This document shows, piece by piece, positions 34,801 through 42,645 of a stretch of 64,000 nt of DNA. The translations under genes were made by a program, and so were the position numbers. The notes under the pieces were generated by a model. That model had not been told where the DNA came from. It ran no database searches and was given only the letters and a program-made list of their open reading frames with translations. This DNA is from Azotosporobacter soli (GTDB taxonomy: Bacteria > Bacillota > Negativicutes > SG130), in NCBI RefSeq assembly GCF_030542965.1, contig NZ_JAUAOA010000015.1, positions 1 to 64,000 on the forward strand. The letters are read 5' to 3'. How positions within the stretch are numbered: the stretch's first letter is position 1; each line of letters opens with the position of its first letter.

Positions 34801-36841
34801 AGCCGTTGGTAAGACGATGCTCGTCGGCAATCTGTTTGCTGCGCACTGGAAAGATCCGCTGAAAAAGGTGATTGCAGAATTTATGCGCGCCTATCGTGTT
34901 GCGATGGCTGACGGAGATTTAGAATATGCGGCATGGGCGTTAATGGCGCATGGCTTTCACTCCTTTTTTTCCGGTGCGCCGCTTGCTGACGTTGAGGCGG
35001 ACTTGTTGGCTGCCTCGGAAAAAATAAAAAGCGAACTGTGCCAGGAAACGCAATATGCCTATACGCGTTCTTTTGCGCAATTGGTCGGAAACTTACGTCG
35101 CGCCGATAACCTGGAAGGACAGGATGAAGCAGCGCAGCTGATGGAGTATCAGCGCAAAAATGACAGTAACGGGCTTTATTACACCTATAGCAATAAAATG
35201 TTGGAACAATTATTTTTGGGGCAACAGAAAGAAGCGCTTGCGTCTATGCGTATGGCGAAGCTGTATCTGGAAAGTGTGTTGTCGACGATCAATCATCCTG
35301 TATTTTATTATTATAGTACGCTGATTTACCTGATCGAGTATGACAGTTTATCTGATCAGGAACGAAATGAAATTGGCAAACAAATGAAACGCCTGAAGGT
35401 GTGGGCCAAAACGGCGCCACATACGCATGGCTATAAATATCGTTTTCTTCAAGCCGAAATGTATGCTCATGAACGAAACTATGCGGAAGCTTCTACGGCC
35501 TTTGATGAAGCGATTGAAGCGGCAAAGAAAAATGAATTTTTGCAGGATGCTGCATTGGCGAATGAGCGAGCGGCAGAGTTTTATCAAAAACAAGACAAAG
35601 AAACGATTGCACGTTCATATCGTATGGCAGCGTATCACCTATATCGTCAGTGGGGAGCGGAAAGTAAAGCTAAGCGACTGCGCGATCAGTATTTGTACTT
35701 ATGGATGAAACCAGAAGAAAGCATCGCTGCCTTAAACAGTAAAGATTCACTTCGTTTGACGGCGCCGCAAGCCTTTGATTGGGCCAGTATTGTAAAAATT
35801 GCGCAAATGTTATCCAGTGAAATGAATTATGAACAGCTAATCGTAAAAATGATGAGCATTGTAATGGAGAATGCCGGAGCGCAACGCGGCGTCTTTCTTG
35901 CGCAAGTGGGACTTGAACTAAAAGTGGAAGGGCGGGCGGATATGGCAGGCTCGCAATGTCGGATTTTCCCGGTCGTTGAAGCTGAGGCGGGCGAGGATGC
36001 ATATTCGATCGGCATTGTTAATTATGTGCTGAGGACGGAAGAAAGTCTTGTGATTCAAAATGCGCTGACAGATCGCTTGTTTGCCAATGATCCATATGTA
36101 CTAAGTCGGGAACCGATATCGATTCTTTGTATGCCGGTTTGTACGCAGAAAAAGATAATCGGCGTTTTGTATTTGGAAAATAATTTAATCAAAGGAGCTT
36201 TTACGCCGGAGCGAATTGAAATTTTACAAGTCGTAGCTTCCCAATCAGCAATTTCACTGGAAAATATTAATGTATATCAACAACTGGAAGAAAAAGTGCA
36301 GGAGCGGACTTGTCTGCTCAATGAGCGAACGCGCGAACTGGAGAACGCTTATGAAGAAGTTAAATATATCAGTATGCATGACGCGTTAACGGGTTTGTAC
36401 AACCGTGCTTATTTTGAACAGGAAATGCAGCGTTTAGGGAAACGACGCCAAGGGGGAACGGGCGTACTTGTTTGCGATATGGACGGTCTCAAGCGAATTA
36501 ATGATTCGCAGGGGCACGAAGCTGGGGATAAGATGCTGCAGGCGGCAGCTGACGTATTGAGAAAGACCTTTCGTCCGTGTGATATGGTAGCGCGAATCGG
36601 CGGCGATGAATTTGCGGTGCTGGTTCCTGATGCGGACAGGCTGTTGATGGAGCGCTTAAAAGAGCGTATTCAAACTGCTGTCGAGCAGTACAACGAAAAG
36701 GCAGGTGCAACAGATTTGAGCATTTCGGTTGGTTTGTCGTTGCAGGGAAATGCGCAAGCGACGATGCTGGATACGTTCAAAGAAGCGGATGAGCGAATGT
36801 ATCAGGAGAAGGTACTAAAACCCAATGCGATGTGTCGCTGA
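31871..36841 (+). CDS. Multidomain Ser/Thr kinase-AAA ATPase-GAF-GGDEF signalling protein
   Basis: A 1656-residue cytoplasmic signal integrator. Order: a Hanks-type kinase (about 1-270) with HKDLNPAN at 124-131, IDFGNA at about 144-149 and YMAPEQTG; its glycine loop is degenerate. An AAA_16/STAND-type ATPase follows, with Walker A GPSGVGKS at about 327-334 and Walker B VIFLDDLQWVDD. Then comes a long helical TPR-like region (about 680-1290), a GAF domain (about 1310-1450), a coiled coil and a diguanylate cyclase with intact GGDEF (1577-1581) and an RPCD inhibition site five residues before it. The ATG at 31871 was chosen over a TTG six bases earlier. It may switch the two upstream enzyme genes or their products via phosphorylation and c-di-GMP; this is inference. 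Confidence 0.88.
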   Translation: MLAREYELGEKMYESTTSILYRATTLKDRKAVVLKMSHEEYPGPEKEAQLRYEYELTKEVSGPSVIKALDLIEENGTNIIVYEDFGGMALNDLDCSKWRMRQKITLFLKVIDGLSTVHSKAVIHKDLNPANIVLNQSTGQVKLIDFGNATRLTRENIVNVPRPRIEGTLAYMAPEQTGRMNRIVDYRADYYALGATFYEIMSNQFLFPHAQDSVELMHCLLAKEPKPLTELNEKIPPMLSRIVMKLLAKNAEDRYQSLYGVKADLENCLDQLENKGRIDDFMLGQKDDLGKFEIPQRLYGRKQELTELISGYEKVYRGGFEMLLITGPSGVGKSLLVSELQKAVIQGRGYFVTGKYEKHKHEIPYSALLDAFRDLVRVVLTEPEEKIAQLKTRLKEKLAANGRIITDVVPEVKFIIGEQAAVEELTPVENKNRFHFVFREFISAFVGSRQTLVIFLDDLQWVDDASIELLRTLALTKEHGYLYLIGAYRKDGINELHPLSVALEEMEKRNGRGIKTIHLMPLGVSAISELLADALKSDVKNVQALAELIHHKTDGVPFFINEILLQLEKQHLIWLDYQAMCWKWDLAGIKNAGISDSMVGLLSKRINSQDENTQRVLGMAALVGNRFDFTLLSELDPNRQHLIAAALWNALQEGFIQPLDPAYKYIQDAKVDSVFRFFHDSIQQAAQSLLSETQRMELHLRIGRILREQEKTVGGESRIFDMVRHLNAAQPLISDPAELRELGALNYWAGKRAKKSSAFSTSLVHFHRALELLGTDAWQKNPALALDVYVQAATVAYSCGAYAMMQTYSDSVFVNCQDPFVRVSIYEIQIRALLASGKAGEGVELARTALSMLGVNFPRKIAKPYLLLQLTTSKFFLQLRGLESLEELPALRDQRQEAIMRILAAVSSSAYLAAPELFVLMVLKQVEITVKYGKSSRSPFAYCLYGVIVGGVLGDLGTGYKFAKFGLEAIEKGNYQEAVGKTMLVGNLFAAHWKDPLKKVIAEFMRAYRVAMADGDLEYAAWALMAHGFHSFFSGAPLADVEADLLAASEKIKSELCQETQYAYTRSFAQLVGNLRRADNLEGQDEAAQLMEYQRKNDSNGLYYTYSNKMLEQLFLGQQKEALASMRMAKLYLESVLSTINHPVFYYYSTLIYLIEYDSLSDQERNEIGKQMKRLKVWAKTAPHTHGYKYRFLQAEMYAHERNYAEASTAFDEAIEAAKKNEFLQDAALANERAAEFYQKQDKETIARSYRMAAYHLYRQWGAESKAKRLRDQYLYLWMKPEESIAALNSKDSLRLTAPQAFDWASIVKIAQMLSSEMNYEQLIVKMMSIVMENAGAQRGVFLAQVGLELKVEGRADMAGSQCRIFPVVEAEAGEDAYSIGIVNYVLRTEESLVIQNALTDRLFANDPYVLSREPISILCMPVCTQKKIIGVLYLENNLIKGAFTPERIEILQVVASQSAISLENINVYQQLEEKVQERTCLLNERTRELENAYEEVKYISMHDALTGLYNRAYFEQEMQRLGKRRQGGTGVLVCDMDGLKRINDSQGHEAGDKMLQAAADVLRKTFRPCDMVARIGGDEFAVLVPDADRLLMERLKERIQTAVEQYNEKAGATDLSISVGLSLQGNAQATMLDTFKEADERMYQEKVLKPNAMCR

Positions 36842-36852
36842 AGAGCGACAGG

Positions 36853-36890
36853 AAAGGCAAGGCTTAAGTAAAAAAGTCTTGTCTTTTTTT
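36853..36890 (+). terminator. Intrinsic terminator after the kinase-cyclase gene
   Basis: Stem AAGGCAAGGCTT with AAGTCTTGTCTT (two G-T pairs), followed by seven T. It closes the three-gene run. Confidence 0.8.
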
Positions 36891-36953
36891 AGCGCACGCG
36901 GTATGATGCAGCAATTGATAGCGATGCAACGATGTTCGTTGGGGAGGATACGT

Positions 36954-37718
36954 ATGCTAAGCGGAGGTTTTTTGCTTTTAGGTTTCGCGGTGGGATGTTT
37001 TGGCACCATGGTCGGGATCGGCGGCGGACTGTTTTTGGTGCCTTTCTTTATTCTGCTCTTGCAGTGGGAACCGCAACAGGCGGCGGGAACGTCGCTGGCC
37101 GTTGTCTTTTTAAATGCCGTATCCGGCAGCATCGCCTATATCCGGCAACAACGCGTTTATTACGACGCGGCGGTTCGTTTCAGTGTAGCGACGATACCGG
37201 GCGCTTTTCTGGGCGGCTATTTGATACAGTATTTTTCCGGCAGCGGATTTCGCGTCGCATTCGGCGGCGTGCTGATGCTGCTGGCGCTATTGATGTTCTT
37301 TCGTTTTTCGCTTACGGGAAAGGAAAAAACGTTTGATAAGGCCAGCTTCACTTATAATCGACTGCTGGGAGTCGCGCTTAGCATGCTGATTGGTTTTCTA
37401 TCAAGCATTTTAGGCATCGGCGGCGGCGTCATCCATGTGCCGGCGATGATTTGTCTGCTGGGTTTTCCGGCGCATGTCGCAGCGGCCACATCGCATTTCG
37501 TGCTTGCGATATCAAGCTTTTTCGGCGTCGTCGCACACTACTTGCTGAACAATATCGTATTCGAGGCCGCACTGCCGATCGGCGTCGGCGCCGTCATCGG
37601 CGCGCAGGCTGGCGCGAAGCTGTCGCTGAAGGTGCGCTCGAAGGCGCTGATTTTTCTTTTGGCTCTCTGCCTTTTTGCATTAGGATTGAGAATGGTGCTG
37701 ACGGCTCATTTGTTTTAG
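36954..37718 (+). CDS. TauE/SafE (TSUP) family membrane permease
   Basis: A 254-residue membrane protein with about 8 hydrophobic segments in two repeats, each starting with a glycine-rich motif: GTMVGIGGGLFLVPFF near the N-terminus and SSILGIGGGVIHVPAM near residue 145. This internal duplication is the hallmark of the TSUP/DUF81 family, whose members export or import sulfite, sulfonates, sulfoacetate or other organic anions. The cargo cannot be told from the sequence. The ATG at 36954 follows GGGGAGGA; the open frame extends upstream into the terminator but without a site. It is transcribed alone. Confidence 0.88.
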   Translation: MLSGGFLLLGFAVGCFGTMVGIGGGLFLVPFFILLLQWEPQQAAGTSLAVVFLNAVSGSIAYIRQQRVYYDAAVRFSVATIPGAFLGGYLIQYFSGSGFRVAFGGVLMLLALLMFFRFSLTGKEKTFDKASFTYNRLLGVALSMLIGFLSSILGIGGGVIHVPAMICLLGFPAHVAAATSHFVLAISSFFGVVAHYLLNNIVFEAALPIGVGAVIGAQAGAKLSLKVRSKALIFLLALCLFALGLRMVLTAHLF

Positions 37719-37751
37719 CAGTGAATTTATTTCAACACGAAGACATGAAGA

Positions 37752-37800
37752 AAAACCAAAGACACGAAGTGGAGAAAGCTCCTTTCGTGTCTTTGGTTTT
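37752..37800 (+). terminator. Bidirectional terminator with repeat-like ends
   Basis: A perfect 17-bp stem (37752-37768 with 37784-37800) between two converging genes. The arms contain GACACGAA, and the bases just before it (CAACACGAAGACATGAAGAA) resemble the terminus of the dispersed repeat. It could be a decayed copy of that repeat now acting as terminator. Confidence 0.85.
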
Positions 37801-37810
37801 AAAAAGAGTA

Positions 37811-38713
37811 TTAAATGCTGTCTTTTTCTAATGCATTGATCGCGCGTAGAAAGTCGTTTGGCAAAGGGGCTTCCACACATATTTCTTCGCCGCTGCTTGG
37901 CTGGAAGAAGCGAATGCTGTAAGCGTGCAGCGCCTGACGCGACAGCAGAGGACTGCGCTTGCCGTACATGCCGTCGCCGAGAAGCGGCGAACCGATGTGC
38001 GCAAGGTGAACGCGAATCTGATGCGTGCGGCCGGTTTCCAGTTCGAGCTCGAGCAGCGCGCCGCTGGCGTAGTTTTGCCGGGTTTGGTAGTGGGTCACCG
38101 CCGCGTCGCCTTTGGGCGATATGGCCCTTCGATTCGGCTGCGACGGATGTTCGCCGATTGCTGCGTCGATCGTACCGGCGGGCGGTTGCGGCGCTGTCTC
38201 TACCAATGCCTGGTAGCTGCGTTTCAAACGGCGTTCTTTGAGCTGCGTTTCAAGACGCGTTTGACTTTGCGCATTCTTCGCGAATAAGAGGCAGCCGGAA
38301 GTATCGCGGTCCAGACGGTGCAGCGGACGGATCGTGCAGAGGATGCCGCGCTGGCTAAACTCGAAGGCCAGGTGATTGGCCACGGTGCCGTGTGTGGTTC
38401 GGCCGGCGGGATGTACCAGTTGATAGGGCGGCTTGTCGACGACCAAGACGTCTTCGTCTTCAAAGAGGATTGAAAGCGCGCCGCTTTCCGGTTCTACGCC
38501 GTAGCCGCTGTCTTCGAGCGTCAGAATACGCAAGATATCGCCGTTTTTAAGCGGACGGGTCAGAAAGGTCGGCTTATTGCCGAGACGGATGCCTTTTTGC
38601 CGCGTCAGTTTTTGCAATTTGCGACCGGAGAGCTGCAACACTTGTTTTAGGTAGGTTTCGACGCTCAGACCGGCATGCTCGGCCGTGATCGTGTAAGCGG
38701 TGAATGCTTTCAT
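37811..38713 (-). CDS. RluA-family rRNA/tRNA pseudouridine synthase
   Basis: Converts uridine to pseudouridine in structured RNA. The 300-residue protein has a short S4-like N-terminal domain (about 15-75, with GRKLQKLTRQKGIRLGNKP). The catalytic domain has the signature PLHRLDRDTSGCLLFAK with the catalytic Asp, and RTHQIRVHLAHIGSPLLGD at its C-terminal side. It is RluA/RluD-like; the RNA target is not predictable. The minus-strand ATG at 38713 follows AAGGAG. The 23 bases to the YitT gene behind it suggest co-transcription from the YitT promoter. Confidence 0.92.
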   Translation of the reverse strand: MKAFTAYTITAEHAGLSVETYLKQVLQLSGRKLQKLTRQKGIRLGNKPTFLTRPLKNGDILRILTLEDSGYGVEPESGALSILFEDEDVLVVDKPPYQLVHPAGRTTHGTVANHLAFEFSQRGILCTIRPLHRLDRDTSGCLLFAKNAQSQTRLETQLKERRLKRSYQALVETAPQPPAGTIDAAIGEHPSQPNRRAISPKGDAAVTHYQTRQNYASGALLELELETGRTHQIRVHLAHIGSPLLGDGMYGKRSPLLSRQALHAYSIRFFQPSSGEEICVEAPLPNDFLRAINALEKDSI

Positions 38714-38736
38714 GCGTGGAGCTCCTTTTGACGCGT

Positions 38737-39591
38737 CTAATGCGACGCTTTCTTTTTTACCATGCCGCCGACAACGTCATAGACGTCCTGGATCGTGACA
38801 AAGGCGGAATCATCGATCTCGTTGACGATGATTTTCAGTTGTGAGATTTCCAGACGGGTGATGACGGAATAAAGGATTTTCTTGGTTTCGCCGGAAAAGC
38901 CGCCCTCACCGTTAAAGACTGTGACGCCGCGCCCCAGTTGATCCATCAAGGCGGCCGCGATTTCCTGATGCTGGTCGGAGACGATCAGCACGCCCTTAGA
39001 TTCATCGACGCCTTGAATCGTGATGTCGATCATCTTAAAGGCGATAAAATAGGTCACGAGTGAATACATCGCTTTGTCCCAGCCCAATAAGAAACCGGAA
39101 CCGCCCAAGATGAAGAGGTTGAAGAGCATGACGATCTCGCCGACGGAAAAACCACTGCGCCGGTCGATCAGGATGGCTACGATTTCCGTGCCGTCAAGCG
39201 AACCGCCATAGCGGATGATCAGGCCGACGCCGATGCCGACGATGATGCCGCCGAATACCGCGGCGAGGAATAAATCATGCGTGACTTCGGCCAGCGGATG
39301 AAAGACGGAGAGCCAATAGGAGAGGGAAATAATCGAAAAAATCGTCGATAAGGCGAAGGATTTGCCGATTTTCTTATAGCCAAGATAAAGAAAAGGAAGA
39401 TTGAGCGCGACAACGAACCAACTCAGCGGGGCATTGGTCAGATAGCTCGCCATGATCGAGAGGCCGACGATGCCGCCGTCGATGATGTGGTTGGGAACAA
39501 GAAAGAATTCCAAACCCGCCGCCGCCAGGACCGAGCCGGAAAAAAGCATGATCGCCTTGCAGAAAAGTTGCTTGCGTGTGATCTTTTTCAA
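38737..39591 (-). CDS. YitT-family membrane protein (DUF161 + DUF2179)
   Basis: A 284-residue protein. About five hydrophobic segments make up the first ~200 residues (DUF161), including GLEFFLVPNHIIDGGIVGLS and RYGGSLDGTEIVAILIDRR. The last ~80 residues form the cytosolic DUF2179 domain, with GRGVTVFNGEGGFSGETKK as its signature. Family members are widespread in Firmicutes and of unknown transport function. The start is TTG at 39591, 7 bases after GGAGG on the minus strand; no ATG is suitably placed. It leads the small YitT-RluA operon. Confidence 0.9.
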   Translation of the reverse strand: MKKITRKQLFCKAIMLFSGSVLAAAGLEFFLVPNHIIDGGIVGLSIMASYLTNAPLSWFVVALNLPFLYLGYKKIGKSFALSTIFSIISLSYWLSVFHPLAEVTHDLFLAAVFGGIIVGIGVGLIIRYGGSLDGTEIVAILIDRRSGFSVGEIVMLFNLFILGGSGFLLGWDKAMYSLVTYFIAFKMIDITIQGVDESKGVLIVSDQHQEIAAALMDQLGRGVTVFNGEGGFSGETKKILYSVITRLEISQLKIIVNEIDDSAFVTIQDVYDVVGGMVKKKASH

Positions 39592-39699
39592 AAAAAAACC
39601 TCCTTTGCTTGCAGCCGGGTAAAAAAAAAGAGTCCGCGTTGACAGACCTTGGTTTTCCGCTACAGATGGTATGAGAAAAGCATGACCATTTCTTATTTT

Positions 39700-39728
39700 A
39701 TTCTATAGAAAAGTCGCCGGATTGTCAA
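39700..39728 (-). promoter_or_regulatory. Predicted sigma-A promoter of the YitT-RluA operon
   Basis: On the minus strand, TTGACA (39728-39723), a 17-base spacer and TAGAAT (39705-39700), about 110 bases before the YitT start. Confidence 0.75.
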
Positions 39729-39818
39729 AAGACGGGGAGAAGGTTTGATGAATGGGGAGGAAAAGAGGCGGACGAAGACGTATCTTAGAAATAACATGGC
39801 AAAGGGCGGAGGATAAAG

Positions 39819-40367
39819 ATGCGTTTTACGACAAGAACGATTGCCTATATGGCGATGTTAGTGGCTTTGAATATCATACTGACGCGTTTTTTCAGCGTAC
39901 GCATACCGTTTGAAGGCGTTGATGGCATTCGTCTGGGCTTCGGTTCGCTGCCGCTGGTGTTGGGCGGCTTGATGCTCGGCGCACGCGCGGGCTTTTTAAT
40001 CGGCGTCATTGGCGATCTCGCCGGTTTTGCGATTTCGCCCAGCGGCTTATATCTGCCGACCTTTACGTTGGCGGCCGGTTTACATGGTTGGCTTGCCGGG
40101 ATTTTGACCCGGCGTCCCTGGTCCGAAATCGCGACCTGGCAAATCTATCTGGCAATTGGGATCAGTCAGGGAGTGGTGTCGCTGCTGATCACGCCGACGC
40201 TGCTCAGTTTGCATTTTGCGCTGCCGTTCTGGCTTACGCTGCCGGGGCGTTTGGCGTCGCAGGCCATTTTAATTCCGTGCTACTGTGTGCTGATTGGCGT
40301 ATTGTTGCAGCGCTTGTCCTGGATACTGCCGTACTCGGTCAAGTGCAGAAGCTTATCGCGGCAATAA
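39819..40367 (+). CDS. folT: ECF transporter substrate-binding (S) component, folate family
   Basis: A 182-residue membrane protein with about six hydrophobic segments. The pattern ARTIAYMAM-like start, LVALNIILTRFFSVRI, RLGFGSLPLVLGGLMLG and GDLAGFAISPSGLYLPTFTL fits the FolT folate S component of energy-coupling factor transporters. It would capture folate outside and share an EcfA/EcfA'/EcfT module encoded elsewhere. Folate demand suits the THF-dependent histidine pathway 8 kb away, though that link is only a suggestion. ATG follows GGAGGA. It leads a run of four genes with small gaps. Confidence 0.8.
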   Translation: MRFTTRTIAYMAMLVALNIILTRFFSVRIPFEGVDGIRLGFGSLPLVLGGLMLGARAGFLIGVIGDLAGFAISPSGLYLPTFTLAAGLHGWLAGILTRRPWSEIATWQIYLAIGISQGVVSLLITPTLLSLHFALPFWLTLPGRLASQAILIPCYCVLIGVLLQRLSWILPYSVKCRSLSRQ

Positions 40368-40400
40368 AAAAACTTTAGAAGCAGAAAGGCGGTTAGAAAA

Positions 40401-41186
40401 ATGAAAAAACTGAAACAGGCTTGTCTCCTCTTATGCGTGCTGGCGCTGGCGCTCAGCGGTTGCGCAACGGAAAAAAAGGCGGCTAACCAGCCGGTCGAAC
40501 TGACCGTGTCGGCGGCGGTGAGCATGCGCGATGCACTGAATGAAATCCAGCAGGTCTATCAGGCGAAAAATCCGCAGGTGAAATTATCGTTTAATTATGG
40601 CGCGTCGGGTGCGCTGCAAAAACAAATTGAAGAGGGCGCGCCCGTCGATCTCTTTATCTCAGCGGCGTCCAAACAGATGGATGACTTGGCCAAGAAGAAA
40701 ATGCTTAAAGAAGGCAGCCGAAAAGATTTGCTGCTCAATCAACTGGTGCTGATCGCACCGAAGACGTCCAAGACAAACATAACTGGATTTGCCGATCTGG
40801 CGAAAGCGGATGTCGGACAGTTCGCGATGGGTGCGCCGGAAAGCGTGCCGGCCGGACAATATACGCAACAAGTCTTGAAAAAGCTGGGCATTGAAGAAGC
40901 GGTCAAAGCGAAAGCGGTTCAGGCAAAAGATGTCAGATCGGTGCTGGCGTATGTTGAGACAGGCAATGTCGATATCGGCGCGGTCTATAAGACGGATGCG
41001 CTGAGCAGCGACAAGGTGAAAATCATCGCAGCCGCGCCGTCCGGAAGCCATGAGGCGATCGTATATCCGGTAGCGGTTCTGGCGGCGACGAAGCAGGGAG
41101 CAGCGGCCGATGCGTTCGCCGCGTTTCTCGGCGCAGCGGAGAGCAAGGCGATTTTTGAAAAATACGGCTTCGTGATGAATCCCTAA
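40401..41186 (+). CDS. modA: Molybdate-type periplasmic-binding lipoprotein (ModA)
   Basis: A 261-residue lipoprotein of the molybdate/tungstate-binding family. The signal peptide ends in a lipobox, LALSGC, with Cys21 as the lipid anchor. The mature protein carries ELTVSAAVSMRDALNEI, NYGASGALQKQIEEGAPVDLF and ESVPAGQYTQQVL, the oxyanion-binding loops of ModA. It would deliver molybdate or tungstate to a ModBC ABC transporter, but no modB or modC gene is next to it. It sits 33 bases after folT and 56 before msrA. Confidence 0.9.
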   Translation: MKKLKQACLLLCVLALALSGCATEKKAANQPVELTVSAAVSMRDALNEIQQVYQAKNPQVKLSFNYGASGALQKQIEEGAPVDLFISAASKQMDDLAKKKMLKEGSRKDLLLNQLVLIAPKTSKTNITGFADLAKADVGQFAMGAPESVPAGQYTQQVLKKLGIEEAVKAKAVQAKDVRSVLAYVETGNVDIGAVYKTDALSSDKVKIIAAAPSGSHEAIVYPVAVLAATKQGAAADAFAAFLGAAESKAIFEKYGFVMNP

Positions 41187-41242
41187 GCGGGAAGAGGAAA
41201 AAATTCCGAGCATAGATAACGGGGCGAAGGCGGTGGTGGACG

Positions 41243-41740
41243 ATGAAGAAGATATGGTTGGCGGGCGGCTGTTTTTGGGGCGTGGAAGCCTATTTTCAAC
41301 AGTTGAAGGGCGTTGTCGACACGACGGTTGGTTATGGACAGGGGACATTGGAAAATCCGACTTATCAGCAAGTCTGTCAGGGAAACACCGGTCATGCGGA
41401 AGTTTGTGAGATCGTCTATGATGAGAGCGTGTTGCCGCTCGGCACGCTGCTGGAACATTTTTTCCGTATCATCGATCCGACCGCGCTGAACCGTCAGGGG
41501 AACGATTACGGCACCCAATACCGCAGCGGCATCTATTACCGCGAAGAGGCGGATCAAGTGAAGATTATGGTCTTTCTTACGGCGCAGCAAAAGAAATATG
41601 CGGCCAAAATCGTTGTCGAAGTGGAACCGAAACGGAATTTTTATCTTGCGGAAGAAGAGCATCAGGATTATTTAAGGCGCAATCCTTCCGGTTATTGTCA
41701 TATCAATCTAAACTTGGCCAGCGAAGCGGAAAAGAAATGA
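41243..41740 (+). CDS. msrA: Peptide methionine-(S)-sulfoxide reductase
   Basis: Repairs oxidised methionine residues in proteins. The 165-residue protein has the catalytic GGCFWGVE motif with Cys10, and also GNTGHAEVCE, IIDPTALNRQGNDYGTQYRS and the C-terminal QDYLRRNPSGYCHIN. This is the single-domain MsrA without a fused MsrB. It lies in the folT-modA-msrA-Fe/S run, an unusual setting for an oxidative repair enzyme in an anaerobe. Confidence 0.95.
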   Translation: MKKIWLAGGCFWGVEAYFQQLKGVVDTTVGYGQGTLENPTYQQVCQGNTGHAEVCEIVYDESVLPLGTLLEHFFRIIDPTALNRQGNDYGTQYRSGIYYREEADQVKIMVFLTAQQKKYAAKIVVEVEPKRNFYLAEEEHQDYLRRNPSGYCHINLNLASEAEKK

Positions 41741-41761
41741 GATAACAAGGGGGAAGCAAAG

Positions 41762-42586
41762 ATGCAAACTGCGCTTGTCGCCGAAATCAATCGCTTCGTT
41801 GCGGCAGCCGAGGAAGAGCGGTGCAGAATCGGTTTGATGCCGCTTTTTGAAGAACCGTTGGTAGGAGTTGCCGCTGCGACCGATCCTTTATTTGCTGCTC
41901 AGAAGCAGATCATCGGCACATTCCATCTGACGCCGCAGGAACTGGTGGAACAATCCGGCGAAGAAGGGATCTGGCAAGCGGCCAGCGTGATCTGCTGGGT
42001 ACTGCCGATCGGCCTTAAGGCAAGATCGGCGAATCGCGCGGCGGTCCGCTATCCTTCGCGCGAGTGGGCCGAAGTGCGCAGCCGGGGCGAAGAGTTCAAC
42101 ACGGCGCTGCGCCGCCATGTGGTCTCGTATATCATGCGGCTTGGCCATCGCGCTATCGCGCCCCAGTTGAGTCCTGTCTGGCAATCGTTCGCCGATACGC
42201 CGGTCGGCATCGCGTCCAATTGGTCGGAACGCCATGTCGCCCATATCGCAGGCCTTGGAACCTTCGGCTTGAATGACGGCTTGATCACAAACAGGGGCAT
42301 CGCGCACCGCCTGGGCAGCGTGATCACCGATCTACCGCTTGCGGCGACGCGGCGTTCCTATACGACTTACCGTGAATACTGCCTCTATTCGCAGGAGGGA
42401 CGTTGCGGCATCTGCATCGGTCGCTGTCCGGCGGGAGCGCTGTCGAAGCAAGGTCATGACAAAGAGCGGTGCAGGAAATATGTTTACGGCGATGCCGTAA
42501 ACGCAGTGAGCGAAGAATACGGTTGCCACGAAGTCGGTTGCGGACTTTGCCAGACGAAGGTGCCGTGTGAAGATCGGATTCCGTAA
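41762..42586 (+). CDS. 4Fe-4S protein related to epoxyqueuosine reductase (QueG-like)
   Basis: A 274-residue iron-sulfur protein. The C-terminal region carries the cysteine clusters CGICIGRCPAGA and HEVGCGLCQTKVPCEDR, the arrangement of QueG-type bacterial ferredoxin-like domains. HVAHIAGLGTFGLNDGLITN is a QueG-like segment. It differs from true QueG (about 370 residues) by being shorter and lacking the HEAT C-terminus. It probably transfers electrons or reduces an unknown substrate; calling it epoxyqueuosine reductase would be too strong. It is the last gene of the run and ends at a terminator. Confidence 0.75.
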   Translation: MQTALVAEINRFVAAAEEERCRIGLMPLFEEPLVGVAAATDPLFAAQKQIIGTFHLTPQELVEQSGEEGIWQAASVICWVLPIGLKARSANRAAVRYPSREWAEVRSRGEEFNTALRRHVVSYIMRLGHRAIAPQLSPVWQSFADTPVGIASNWSERHVAHIAGLGTFGLNDGLITNRGIAHRLGSVITDLPLAATRRSYTTYREYCLYSQEGRCGICIGRCPAGALSKQGHDKERCRKYVYGDAVNAVSEEYGCHEVGCGLCQTKVPCEDRIP

Positions 42587-42623
42587 ATACGGCTGTGGGA
42601 AAAACAGGATGGCATAAAGGAAA

Positions 42624-42645
42624 AACCGCCGTTAGGCGGTTTTTT
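42624..42645 (+). terminator. Intrinsic terminator of the folT-modA-msrA run
   Basis: A 7-bp stem (AACCGCC with GGCGGTT), four-base loop, T-run to 42645. Repeat copy D starts directly after it. Confidence 0.85.
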
